NCBI GenBank assembly: GCA_013002425.1
Contig: JABDJQ010000382.1
Span: 1 to 7,260, forward strand
Source: Gemmatimonadota bacterium
GTDB taxonomy: Bacteria; Orphanbacterota; Orphanbacteria; Orphanbacterales; Orphanbacteraceae
DNA: 7,260 nucleotides
Reading direction: 5' to 3'
The notes below the pieces were generated by a model. It was not told the DNA's origin, searched no databases, and saw only the letters and a program-made list of their open reading frames with translations. Positions 1 to 6,753 of the stretch are shown here, piece by piece. Each line of letters begins with the position of its first letter. Within the stretch, counting starts at the first letter, position 1. A program made the translations under genes and the position numbers.

Positions 1-2099
1 ATATCCGCCTGGCCCAGCGAGTACCCGCCCATTTCGTTCGCGATCCGCATCACTTGTTCCTGGTAGAGAATGACGCCGTACGTATCTTTCAGCACGGGCT
101 CGAGAACCGGGTCGTCGTACTCGATCGGCTTCAGGCCGTGCTTCCGCTCGATGAAGTCGTCCACCATGCCCGACCCGAGCGGGCCCGGCCGGAAAAGCGC
201 GTTCACGGCGATGAGATCTTCGAAATGCGTCGGACGAAGACGCACGAGCAGGTCGCGCATGCCGGATGACTCGAACTGGAACACGCCGACCGTGCGCCCC
301 TGCGACAGGAACTCGAACGTTTCCTTGTCGTCGAGAGGGAGCGTCTCCAGGTCGAGCTTGACGTCGCGATACTCTTCGATCATCGCCACGGCGTCATGAA
401 TCACGGTCAGCGTGCGAAGGCCGAGAAAATCCATCTTGAGGAGGCCGACTTTTTCGCACGCCTTCATGTCCCACTGCGTCGTGACGTCGCCCGCGCTCGA
501 TTTGTAAAGCGGCACGTAGTCCGTCAGATCGCCCGGCGCGATCAGCACGGCCGCGGCGTGGGTCGAAGCGTGACGGCTGTTCCCCTCGAGATTCCGCGCG
601 TGCACGATGAGCTCGCGGAGCTGCGCGTTCTCCTCCTGCAGATCCTTCAGCTCCGGCACCTGCTTCTCCGCCTTGCGGAGCGTCATGCCGACTTCCGCGG
701 GCACGAGTTTCGCGATGCGATCGACGTCGCCGTACGGAACTTTCAGCACGCGCCCCACGTCGCGAATGGCCGCGCGGGCGGCCATCGTCCCGAACGTGAT
801 GATCTGCGACACGTTTTTCTCGCCGTACTTCTGCACGACGTAGTCGATGATCTCGCCGCGCCGTTCATAGCAGAAATCGATGTCGACGTCGGGAAAGCTG
901 ACGCGTTCGGGATTCAGAAACCGTTCGAAGAGCAGGTTGAACTCGATCGGATCGACATCCGTGATCCGCAGGAGATACGCGACGATGCTCCCCGCGGCGG
1001 AACCGCGACCCGGACCCACGGGGACGCCGCGTTCGCGCGCCGCGTCGATGAAGTCCTTCACGATCAGAAAGTAGCCCGCGTACCCGACCTTGTTGATGAC
1101 GTCGAGTTCGTACCGGATCCGCTCTTCGATCTCGCCCGTCGTGATTTCGTATCGCGAAGGCACGGCCTGCCAGCAGAGATGCGCGAGATACCCGTCGAGA
1201 TCCGTGAAGCCTTCGGGAACCGGGACGTCGGGAAGCAGCGTTCTGCTGAGGTCGATATCGAGGTCGACCATCTCCGCAACACGCAGCGTGTTCTTGAGCG
1301 CGTCCGGCATGTGACCGAAGAGCCCCTCCATCTCGCTTGCCGTCGCGAAATGATTACGGTTCGTCTGGTAGCGAAGGCGGTTCGGGTCGTCGCGATCCTT
1401 GCCGGTGCCGATGCAGAGCAGCACGTCGTGCGACTCCGCGTGCCCGGGCGTCAGGTAGTGACAGTCGTTCGTGGCGACCAGCGGCACGTTCAGCTGTTTC
1501 GCGAGGCGCGGCAGTTCGCCGCAAACGACCTTGTCCTCTTCGAGATCGTGATTCTGGAGTTCCGCGAACAGATGCCCCTCGGAGAAGATCTCGCTCAGCA
1601 TGCCGAGGCGTTCGCGCGCGGTGTCTTCGTCACCCGAAAGCAGCGGCCGGTTCACGCACCCCTGCAGACACGCCGTCAGCGCGACGAGCCCTTCGCTTCG
1701 CTCCGCGAGAAGTTCGAGATCGATACGTGGCTTGTAGTAAAAACCTTCGAGAAACGCGGCGGACGAAAGCTTCAGCAGGTTTCGATAGCCGGTTTCGTTC
1801 CTGGCGAGCAGAACGAGATGATAGTTGCGCTCACCGCCCGCGCGCACGCTCTTGCGGTCGTGACGGCTACCGAGCGTGAGATAGACCTCGGATCCGATGA
1901 TCGGCTTGATGTTCGCGGCGCGGCACTTCTGATAGAAGTTGATCGCGCCGAACAGATTGCCGTGGTCCGTGAGGGCCAGCGCCGGCATGTTCTCCTTCGA
2001 CGCGGCTTTCACCATGTCCGGTATCTTGAGGGCCCCGTCCAGCAGGCTGTAATCGCTGTGATTATGCAGGTGGACGAATGAGCAGCAGTCCTTGCCCAT
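1..2099 (-). CDS. dnaE: DNA polymerase III subunit alpha, N-terminal ~699 residues (gene continues past the left edge)
   Basis: Catalytic subunit of the replicative polymerase; it extends both strands at the fork as part of the cytoplasmic Pol III holoenzyme. Read on the minus strand from ATG at 2099-2097, the protein starts nine residues before the PHP motif HLHNHSDYSLLDG (residues 10-22), as expected for DnaE rather than PolC. Next come LTDHGN (43-48), TNDCHYL (210-216), the polymerase motif GPGRGSAAGS (362-371), the palm motif PDVDIDFC (403-410) and KMDFLGLRT near residue 557. By eye, D404, D406 and D557 align with the E. coli catalytic aspartates D401, D403 and D555. Near the left edge the frame reads YGVILYQEQVMRIANEMGGY, a fingers-region block conserved in DnaE. 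The rest of the fingers, the clamp-binding motif and the OB fold lie outside. There is no stop or frameshift in the 699 codons. A Shine-Dalgarno AAGGA lies at 2112-2116, 12 bases from the ATG, a little far. The gene follows the M23 peptidase gene by 33 bases and is probably co-transcribed with it. Family identification is essentially certain. Confidence 0.97.
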   Translation of the reverse strand, partial: MGKDCCSFVHLHNHSDYSLLDGALKIPDMVKAASKENMPALALTDHGNLFGAINFYQKCRAANIKPIIGSEVYLTLGSRHDRKSVRAGGERNYHLVLLARNETGYRNLLKLSSAAFLEGFYYKPRIDLELLAERSEGLVALTACLQGCVNRPLLSGDEDTARERLGMLSEIFSEGHLFAELQNHDLEEDKVVCGELPRLAKQLNVPLVATNDCHYLTPGHAESHDVLLCIGTGKDRDDPNRLRYQTNRNHFATASEMEGLFGHMPDALKNTLRVAEMVDLDIDLSRTLLPDVPVPEGFTDLDGYLAHLCWQAVPSRYEITTGEIEERIRYELDVINKVGYAGYFLIVKDFIDAARERGVPVGPGRGSAAGSIVAYLLRITDVDPIEFNLLFERFLNPERVSFPDVDIDFCYERRGEIIDYVVQKYGEKNVSQIITFGTMAARAAIRDVGRVLKVPYGDVDRIAKLVPAEVGMTLRKAEKQVPELKDLQEENAQLRELIVHARNLEGNSRHASTHAAAVLIAPGDLTDYVPLYKSSAGDVTTQWDMKACEKVGLLKMDFLGLRTLTVIHDAVAMIEEYRDVKLDLETLPLDDKETFEFLSQGRTVGVFQFESSGMRDLLVRLRPTHFEDLIAVNALFRPGPLGSGMVDDFIERKHGLKPIEYDDPVLEPVLKDTYGVILYQEQVMRIANEMGGYSLGQAD

Positions 2100-2111
2100 A
2101 CGCGACACGAT

Positions 2112-2116
2112 TCCTT
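2112..2116 (-). promoter_or_regulatory. Ribosome binding site of dnaE
   Basis: On the minus strand AAGGA (within GAAAGGAA) lies 12 bases before the ATG at 2099. The spacing is longer than the usual 5-9. No alternative in-frame start fits better, and the conserved PHP motif begins only nine residues into the protein, which supports this ATG. Confidence 0.5.
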
Positions 2117-2132
2117 TCGGGCCGTTGGTCTT

Positions 2133-4484
2133 CTATTTCGGAGAAACGAAGAAGTTCGATTCTTTGCGGGTCTGGTTGCCCGCACGGTCGGTCGCGACGA
2201 TCGTAACACGATGCGTTCCCGCAGCGAGCGACTCGCGGGGCGAATACTGCACGAAAGATCGTTCGGGATCCCATTCGGCGATCACCTTGCGTCCGTCGAG
2301 CAGAATCTGGATGCCGTCTGACTCGAAGCCGGAACCGATATCGGTCACTTTTGCCTGAAGACGGGGGGCCCCGTTCGGAACGACCGCCCCCTGTGCCGGG
2401 CGAACGCCGAACACGGCGGGGGGCGCGTCGTCGCGGAGCAGTGCGTAGCGGGTCAGAACGCGGGTACGCGCCCAGATGGTCGCGTCCTCGTCCTGCTGGG
2501 GGCGAATCATGTAATGCCAGCGGTTGTGCACGTCGAGGCGGTAGAGCGAAACCTTCTTTCGTTCCCCGATGTCGGCGAACGGACGGATCCCGACTTCGAC
2601 GTCGTCGCGAAGCAGGGCGCCGGCCGGATCGTAGCGGTAGAGCGGACTCAGGTATGTGAGCCCCTCTTCGAGCGGGACGGTGCTCTCTTCTTCCACGCGG
2701 AAATAGCTGTCGCGCAGAAGCGCCCTGCGCGGAACACGGAGGTGCGCCCTCCCCTCGCGGTCCGTCAGATGACCGCCGCGGAACGCCGCGATCTCCATGG
2801 CCCGGATCTCCTCGACGACAGACCATTCGGCTCCGTCGCGGCCGCGCACGGAAACTTCGACCCACGCGTCCTCCGAGTTCAACTCGGGAAGCGAGACGAT
2901 CCCCTCGAACACGCGTTCGCTCGTGCGGCGCATGGCGGGCCGCAGGACGGACCGGTCCTTCCGCACGACGCGCGCTTCCACCTCGTACGGAAACGCGCGA
3001 TCGACTTCGAGTCGGATCAGAGCCGCATCCGCATGGTACTCGAGGCCGAGGTCGATCATCGGCTCCGGAGTCGGCAGACCGTCATAGTTGACGAAGCGGT
3101 AATCAGCCGCGGCCTCGACTCCCTCTTTCGACTGATAGTCGATCCGAACGAGATACGGCTTCCGCGCCGCCTGGGTCGAGGCGAACCCGTTCGCCTCCCA
3201 CTGCCCTGTCTCGCCGCGAAGCCGCGCCACGCGCTCGTCCCATCGCCGCCCGCCGTTTACGGACCGCGAAACGATGACCTGGCGCACGTCCATCGGCGCG
3301 TCGAAGAAGACCGTGACATCGCGGTCGCTCGGCACCTGAACGCGTTCGATCAGCGGAATATTGCCAGTGAAGACGCCCATCTCCGCCGTGGAGTGATTAC
3401 CGTTGGCGTCGGCCGCCAGAACTTCCACGCGGTGCAGTCCGCTCTCGAGATACGTTTCTCCGGGGCGCGTGCGGTCCTCCGTGGCCTGCAGCACCCCCGC
3501 CTCTTCCCTGTCCGTAATCGTGAACGGCAGCAGGTTCGCGGCCGTGTTGAACAACCGGTGATAGCGGCTCCCGCCGCGCTCGATCGTCTCTTCGTCGAAC
3601 TCGAGACCGACGAGATGCGCCACGTCGTGCGAGAAATGATCGAACTGCGACTGATACACCACCTGCTGATTCACGTTCAGGTTGAGCCGGTAAACCCCGA
3701 GCGCGCGATCGCACGCGGTCTGCGCGTCGGAGGTCTGGACGAGGATGCCGACATCGCCTTCGATGTGGATCGTCTCCGGCACGAAGTAGACACCCCGCGA
3801 TTCCGACCAGCGGAACGGCAGCGTGATCGGCCGGATCGATCCGTTTACGCGCGCATCGGCTTCCATCGGCGTAAACACGACCGAGCGGATTTCGGGCGGC
3901 GTTTCGTCATGCACGGGGAAACCGTTCAAGACGGGATTCAGAGGACGCTCCTCGCCGTCTCGCAATTCGAAATGAAGGTGGGGAGCGCCGGTTCCCGTCT
4001 GCCCCGAGTAGCCGATGACTTCACCGGCCGTCACGGGAATGGAACGGGGCGGGAGTTCGAAATCGACTTCGTATCGATCTTCGCGTTCCTGCTCCTGCTC
4101 GACCCAGGTGCGAAGGCGGGGGCTGAAATCGGAAAGATGTCCGAAGACGGCGATGCGGCCGTCATTCATCTTCATATAGATCGCCTTGCCGTATCCGTAG
4201 GGGGAAGCGCGCAGACGATACACCTCGCCGTCCGCAACGGCCTGCACGCGATACCCCGTTTCTCCGTTGGTGGACAGATCGATACCGGCATGGAAGTGGT
4301 TCGGTCGGTATTCGGCGAACGTGGAGGTGAGACACCCCTTGTAGGCAAGCGGCCAGAGGTAGTTTTCCGTAGCGCGCGCGGACGAAACCGGGTATGCGCA
4401 AACGATCAGCGCGATGATCGCGGAAATCACGCGAGCCTGATCCCGCAAGCCCGCTCCAGTGTTATCTTTGACTCGCTGCGCCAT
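2133..4484 (-). CDS. Exported M23 (LytM-type) metallopeptidase with long beta-rich C-terminal region
   Basis: Predicted zinc endopeptidase that cuts peptidoglycan cross-links or stems outside the cytoplasm (783 aa). Residues 19-35 are a hydrophobic segment ending in an A-R-A signal peptidase I site (36-38), preceded by a basic N-terminus. The M23 domain spans about 50-185. HFHAGIDL gives H65 and D69, FGHLSDF gives H116, and PHLHFEL gives H169 and H171. The full HxxxD...H...HxH set is present, so it should be catalytically active, unlike EnvC/NlpD-type activators. After the peptidase come about 600 residues with no motif I can name in the middle. They contain two Ig-like stretches with A-D-x-x-G-N signatures, one near residue 360 and one in the last ~100 residues (LLDGRKV ... 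ATDRAGN). I chose ATG 4484 over a TTG at 4541, because that TTG is part of a likely -35 box and the shorter form gives a normal signal peptide. The gene begins a probable operon with dnaE. The exact substrate is unknown; a role in growth or division is inference from the family. Confidence 0.9.
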   Translation of the reverse strand: MAQRVKDNTGAGLRDQARVISAIIALIVCAYPVSSARATENYLWPLAYKGCLTSTFAEYRPNHFHAGIDLSTNGETGYRVQAVADGEVYRLRASPYGYGKAIYMKMNDGRIAVFGHLSDFSPRLRTWVEQEQEREDRYEVDFELPPRSIPVTAGEVIGYSGQTGTGAPHLHFELRDGEERPLNPVLNGFPVHDETPPEIRSVVFTPMEADARVNGSIRPITLPFRWSESRGVYFVPETIHIEGDVGILVQTSDAQTACDRALGVYRLNLNVNQQVVYQSQFDHFSHDVAHLVGLEFDEETIERGGSRYHRLFNTAANLLPFTITDREEAGVLQATEDRTRPGETYLESGLHRVEVLAADANGNHSTAEMGVFTGNIPLIERVQVPSDRDVTVFFDAPMDVRQVIVSRSVNGGRRWDERVARLRGETGQWEANGFASTQAARKPYLVRIDYQSKEGVEAAADYRFVNYDGLPTPEPMIDLGLEYHADAALIRLEVDRAFPYEVEARVVRKDRSVLRPAMRRTSERVFEGIVSLPELNSEDAWVEVSVRGRDGAEWSVVEEIRAMEIAAFRGGHLTDREGRAHLRVPRRALLRDSYFRVEEESTVPLEEGLTYLSPLYRYDPAGALLRDDVEVGIRPFADIGERKKVSLYRLDVHNRWHYMIRPQQDEDATIWARTRVLTRYALLRDDAPPAVFGVRPAQGAVVPNGAPRLQAKVTDIGSGFESDGIQILLDGRKVIAEWDPERSFVQYSPRESLAAGTHRVTIVATDRAGNQTRKESNFFVSPK

Positions 4485-4497
4485 CGCGCCACACACA

Positions 4498-4506
4498 CCT
4501 TTCCCC
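4498..4506 (-). promoter_or_regulatory. Possible ribosome binding site of the M23 peptidase gene
   Basis: On the minus strand the purine run GGGGAAAGG lies upstream of ATG 4484. Its 3' AGG is 13 bases from the start, so this is a weak or long-spaced site. An in-frame GTG at 4496 is too close to this run to be a better start. The run begins at the predicted transcription start (~4506), so the leader would be very short. Confidence 0.35.
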
Positions 4507-4512
4507 AGGGCG

Positions 4513-4541
4513 AAACTACACGTCCCATAAGTGTAAGTCAA
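4513..4541 (-). promoter_or_regulatory. Sigma70-like promoter for the M23 peptidase-dnaE unit (proximal)
   Basis: On the minus strand a -35 TTGACT (4541-4536) is followed by exactly 17 bases and a -10 TAGTTT (4518-4513). The -35 matches five of six consensus bases and the -10 matches three including the key first T, A and last T. Transcription would start near 4506, leaving a leader of about 22 bases before ATG 4484. This is a reading by eye, not an experimental site. Confidence 0.5.
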
Positions 4542-4558
4542 GATTCCCCGCTGATGAT

Positions 4559-4564
4559 ATTATA
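4559..4564 (-). promoter_or_regulatory. Perfect TATAAT -10 element, possible distal promoter for the M23 peptidase-dnaE unit
   Basis: The minus strand reads TATAAT at 4564-4559, a perfect consensus -10 in an otherwise GC-rich region. No good -35 hexamer lies 16-18 bases upstream (the bases there are CACCGG or similar). It may be a second, activator-dependent start about 45 bases upstream of the proximal promoter, or simply an AT-rich DNA-melting patch. Confidence 0.3.
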
Positions 4565-4578
4565 GAGAGCGGCGCCGG

Positions 4579-4607
4579 TTGCCGGTGTCCCGATTCTGTG
4601 CTAGATT
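4579..4607 (+). promoter_or_regulatory. Extended -10 sigma70-like promoter for ppiD
   Basis: A -35 TTGCCG (4579-4584) is separated by 17 bases from a -10 TAGATT (4602-4607). A TG dinucleotide at 4599-4600 sits one base before the -10, giving an extended -10 (TGcTAGATT). The predicted start is near 4614, with a leader of about 88 bases before ATG 4702. It faces away from the peptidase promoters, so the intergenic region is divergent. Confidence 0.55.
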
Positions 4608-4615
4608 TTCCATCC

Positions 4616-4638
4616 GCCCGGGCGCCGGGCAAACCCGG
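4616..4638 (+). promoter_or_regulatory. GC-rich hairpin in the ppiD 5' leader
   Basis: Just downstream of the predicted ppiD start site the leader holds CCGGG (4625-4629), loop CAAA (4630-4633) and CCCGG (4634-4638), a five-pair GC-only stem with a tetraloop. The palindrome GCCCGGGC at 4616-4623 precedes it. No U-tract follows, so it is not an intrinsic terminator. It could stabilise the mRNA end or be a protein site. No function is shown. Confidence 0.3.
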
Positions 4639-4688
4639 ATTTCCCGTCCCCGCGGACTTGATTCCCTCGCATTTTCACGAGGCACAGC

Positions 4689-4693
4689 AGGAG
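4689..4693 (+). promoter_or_regulatory. Ribosome binding site that fixes the ppiD start
   Basis: AGGAG lies eight bases before ATG 4702, an ideal spacing. It decides the start. The frame stays open upstream to a TTG at 4579, but that TTG is within the -35 box and the extra residues have no membrane-protein character. Confidence 0.85.
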
Positions 4694-4701
4694 ATTTCTC
4701 G

Positions 4702-6492
4702 ATGTTGCAGTCGATGCGTCAGAATACGAAAATCGTTCTTTGGATCGTGATGATCGGCTTTCTGATCTTCACGTTCGCCGTCTGGGGAGCAGATATGTTC
4801 TCCGGATCCGGCCAGCAGACCGCCAGCGCCATTGGAAAAGTGAACGGCAGGCCTGTTTCTTACGAAGAGTACAACCGCGCCTACGATCAGGAAGTCGAGG
4901 CGTACCGCGGAACGACCGACCTCCCCGTGCTTCCCAGCGTGGCGAAGGCGCTCGAGGAACAGGCATGGGAGCGCTGCCTGAATCAGGCGATCATCGACAA
5001 GGAGCTCAAGGCGCGCAAGATCGTGGTTTCCGACGAGGAGATCGTCCACGCGATCCGGACGACCCCGCCGGACTTCGTCCAGTCGCAGGAAGTCTTTCAG
5101 ACCGAGGGCCGTTTCGACTATCAGAAGTACATTTCCTACGTGAACGATCCCAATATCGACTGGCGCTGGCTCGAAGACTATTTCCGGGCGCAGCTGCCGA
5201 TCAATCATCTGCAGCAGCAGATCGCGATGTCGACGCGCGTGACCGACGCCGAACTGCAGTCGCTCTACAAGCAGAGCAACGAGACGGTCGATTTCAGTTT
5301 CGTCGCGTTTCTTCCCGGCGAGTTCGAGGACCGGCCCGTCACCGTTTCCGAAGAGGACGTGACGGCCTGGTACGAGAAGAACAAAGAGCGCTTCCGCGTG
5401 GAAGAAGAGGCGATTCTCGATTACGTCGTCGTGCCGATCGAGGCGACCGCGAACGATCGCGAGCGTACGCTGTCGCAGATGAACGAAATCGTGAGCCGTC
5501 TCGAGCAGGGCACCCCGTTCGAGGATCTCGCCCGCTACTACTCGCAGGGGCCCACGGCGCAGCAGGGCGGCGAACTCGGCGTCTTCCAGAAGGGCTCGCT
5601 CACTCCCGAAATCGAGGAGAAGGCGTTCGCGCTCGAAGAGGGCGACGTGTCCGAGATCATCGAGAACGAGGAGGGCTTTCAGATCCTGACCGTGACATCG
5701 CGCGAGGAGAGCGACGGCGATCTTTCCGTCGGCCTCCGCCAGATCCTGCTCACGGTCGAGCCCAAGGGCGAAACGATCGAAGAGGTACGGTCACGCGTGG
5801 AAGGAATCCGGGAAGCGGCGGAAGACGGCGATTTCGGAAAGGCGGTCGTGGACGCGGGTCTAACGGCGCGCAGCACGGGCCCGTTCCCGGAAGGGAATTT
5901 CATTCCGACCGTGGGGAACCTGCCGCCCGCCAACGTCTTTGCGTTTACGGCCGAGATCGGCGACGTCAGCGAACCTGTCCTGCACAACGACGGCTACTAC
6001 GTCTTTCATCTCGCCCATCGTGACTCGAGCCGGCTCGCGCCGCTCGAAGAAGTCCAGCTGCAGGCGCGTCAGGGCGCCGAGAATCAGGCGCGCCTCACGT
6101 TCGCGCGCGACGCGGCCAAAGAGGCCATGAAAGACGGCGCCTCCCTCGAAGACATCGCAAAAGCGAACGACAGGGCCGTCAAGGTCGCCAAGCTCATCAG
6201 CAGGCGCGGCACGGTCCCCGGAATCGGGGCGGATCTCGGTCTCATCCTGAGCGCGTTCGACGCGACACCGGGCGAAGTGAGCGGTCCCGCGCACACGGAA
6301 TTCGGAAGCTTCCTCATCAGGACGGACAAAGTGAATGCGATCAGTGACGCGGCGTTCCAGCGCGAGAAGCCTTCGCTCGTGCGATCGCTTCTCTATCAGC
6401 GCCAGGACGCGGTATTTTCGGAATGGCTGGAAATGATGCGGGACAAGGCGAAAGTGGAGGACTACAGGACGCCGGCCGACGCCACGAGCTGA
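4702..6492 (+). CDS. ppiD: PpiD-type membrane-anchored periplasmic chaperone (SurA-N/parvulin-like)
   Basis: Predicted foldase at the periplasmic face of the inner membrane that helps newly exported proteins after SecYEG (596 aa; E. coli PpiD is 623). A short N-terminus with M-x-x-x-R is followed by one membrane helix at about 11-29. A SurA-N-like helical region covers about 40-235, opening with IGKVNGRPVSYEEYNRAY. A parvulin (PPIC) module spans about 237-335, with GGELGVFQKGSL (289-300), IEEKAFALEEGDVS (304-317) and GFQILTV (325-331). A second, divergent module follows at about 343-440 (RQILL, GPFPEGNF, AEIGDVSEP, GYYVFHL). A third half-module (GTVPGIG ... GEVSGP ... GSFLIRTDK) and a C-terminal helix resemble the PpiD tail. 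In the first module the usual R-H-I-L strand reads LDYVVVP, and in the second RQILL, so neither keeps the parvulin histidine and isomerase activity is doubtful. The gene stands alone on this strand, with its own promoter. A SurA-like or generic SurA-N protein is the alternative name. Confidence 0.85.
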   Translation: MLQSMRQNTKIVLWIVMIGFLIFTFAVWGADMFSGSGQQTASAIGKVNGRPVSYEEYNRAYDQEVEAYRGTTDLPVLPSVAKALEEQAWERCLNQAIIDKELKARKIVVSDEEIVHAIRTTPPDFVQSQEVFQTEGRFDYQKYISYVNDPNIDWRWLEDYFRAQLPINHLQQQIAMSTRVTDAELQSLYKQSNETVDFSFVAFLPGEFEDRPVTVSEEDVTAWYEKNKERFRVEEEAILDYVVVPIEATANDRERTLSQMNEIVSRLEQGTPFEDLARYYSQGPTAQQGGELGVFQKGSLTPEIEEKAFALEEGDVSEIIENEEGFQILTVTSREESDGDLSVGLRQILLTVEPKGETIEEVRSRVEGIREAAEDGDFGKAVVDAGLTARSTGPFPEGNFIPTVGNLPPANVFAFTAEIGDVSEPVLHNDGYYVFHLAHRDSSRLAPLEEVQLQARQGAENQARLTFARDAAKEAMKDGASLEDIAKANDRAVKVAKLISRRGTVPGIGADLGLILSAFDATPGEVSGPAHTEFGSFLIRTDKVNAISDAAFQREKPSLVRSLLYQRQDAVFSEWLEMMRDKAKVEDYRTPADATS

Positions 6493-6503
6493 CGCCCGGC
6501 CGC

Positions 6504-6752
6504 CTACTTCTCTCCGCGGTCGCTCTTTCGTTCGACCGGTTCGCCGTCCCTTTCCTTCTGCGAGGGGGACGGCTTCTCTTCCTCTTCCACTTCATCGACG
6601 CTTTTCCTGAGTTCCTTGGTCGCCGATTTGAACTCGCGAATCCCCTTCCCGAGCGAACGCCCTACTTCGGGGATGCGTTTCGCGCCGAAAAGCAGAAGCA
6701 CGAGCAGGAAGAAGAGCAGTAGTTCAGGAAAGCCGAAAGAGCCGAATGGCAT
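6504..6752 (-). CDS. tatA: Sec-independent (Tat) protein translocase subunit TatA/E
   Basis: Small membrane protein that oligomerises with TatC to move folded, twin-arginine-tagged proteins across the cytoplasmic membrane (82 aa; E. coli TatA is 89). A polar Pro-Glu (9-10) enters a single leucine/phenylalanine-rich helix (about 9-22). The hallmark F-G hinge follows (F22-G23), then the amphipathic helix KRIPEVGRSLGKGIREFK (25-42). The hydrophilic tail is rich in Glu, Lys and Arg (about 52-82). No TatB-type extended coiled region is visible, so TatA or TatE is the better label. ATG 6752 is chosen because it starts directly before the membrane helix and has a Shine-Dalgarno six bases upstream. 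The frame stays open further upstream, but that stretch overlaps the preceding gene. It lies one base after the stop of the LytR_C gene and is probably translationally coupled to it. tatC is not in the window. Confidence 0.93.
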   Translation of the reverse strand: MPFGSFGFPELLLFFLLVLLLFGAKRIPEVGRSLGKGIREFKSATKELRKSVDEVEEEEKPSPSQKERDGEPVERKSDRGEK

Positions 6753-6753
6753 G

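Noticed and set aside
396..2081. A plus-strand open frame of 561 codons opposite dnaE
   Set aside because: Its translation is rich in Arg, His, Val and Asp, with no recognisable motif, and it is exactly antisense to a certain dnaE. Long antisense frames are expected with high-GC third positions.
2062..2865. A minus-strand 267-codon frame overlapping the peptidase and dnaE junction
   Set aside because: It is an Arg/Pro-rich out-of-frame shadow of the peptidase gene that runs into dnaE. It has no motif and would overlap both real genes.
2514..4565. A plus-strand open frame of 683 codons opposite the M23 peptidase gene
   Set aside because: The minus-strand frame has a signal peptide and a full M23 active site. 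The plus-strand product shows no domain, has an Arg/Asp/His-rich shadow composition, and has no convincing ribosome site.
4616..4638. The GC-rich hairpin as an intrinsic terminator or riboswitch
   Set aside because: There is no U-tract after the stem, it lies right after a promoter, and the leader is too short and featureless to match a riboswitch class I know.
4740..6023. A plus-strand 427-codon frame within ppiD
   Set aside because: It is an Arg-rich +1-type shadow of ppiD without any domain. The ppiD frame carries the membrane anchor and parvulin motifs.
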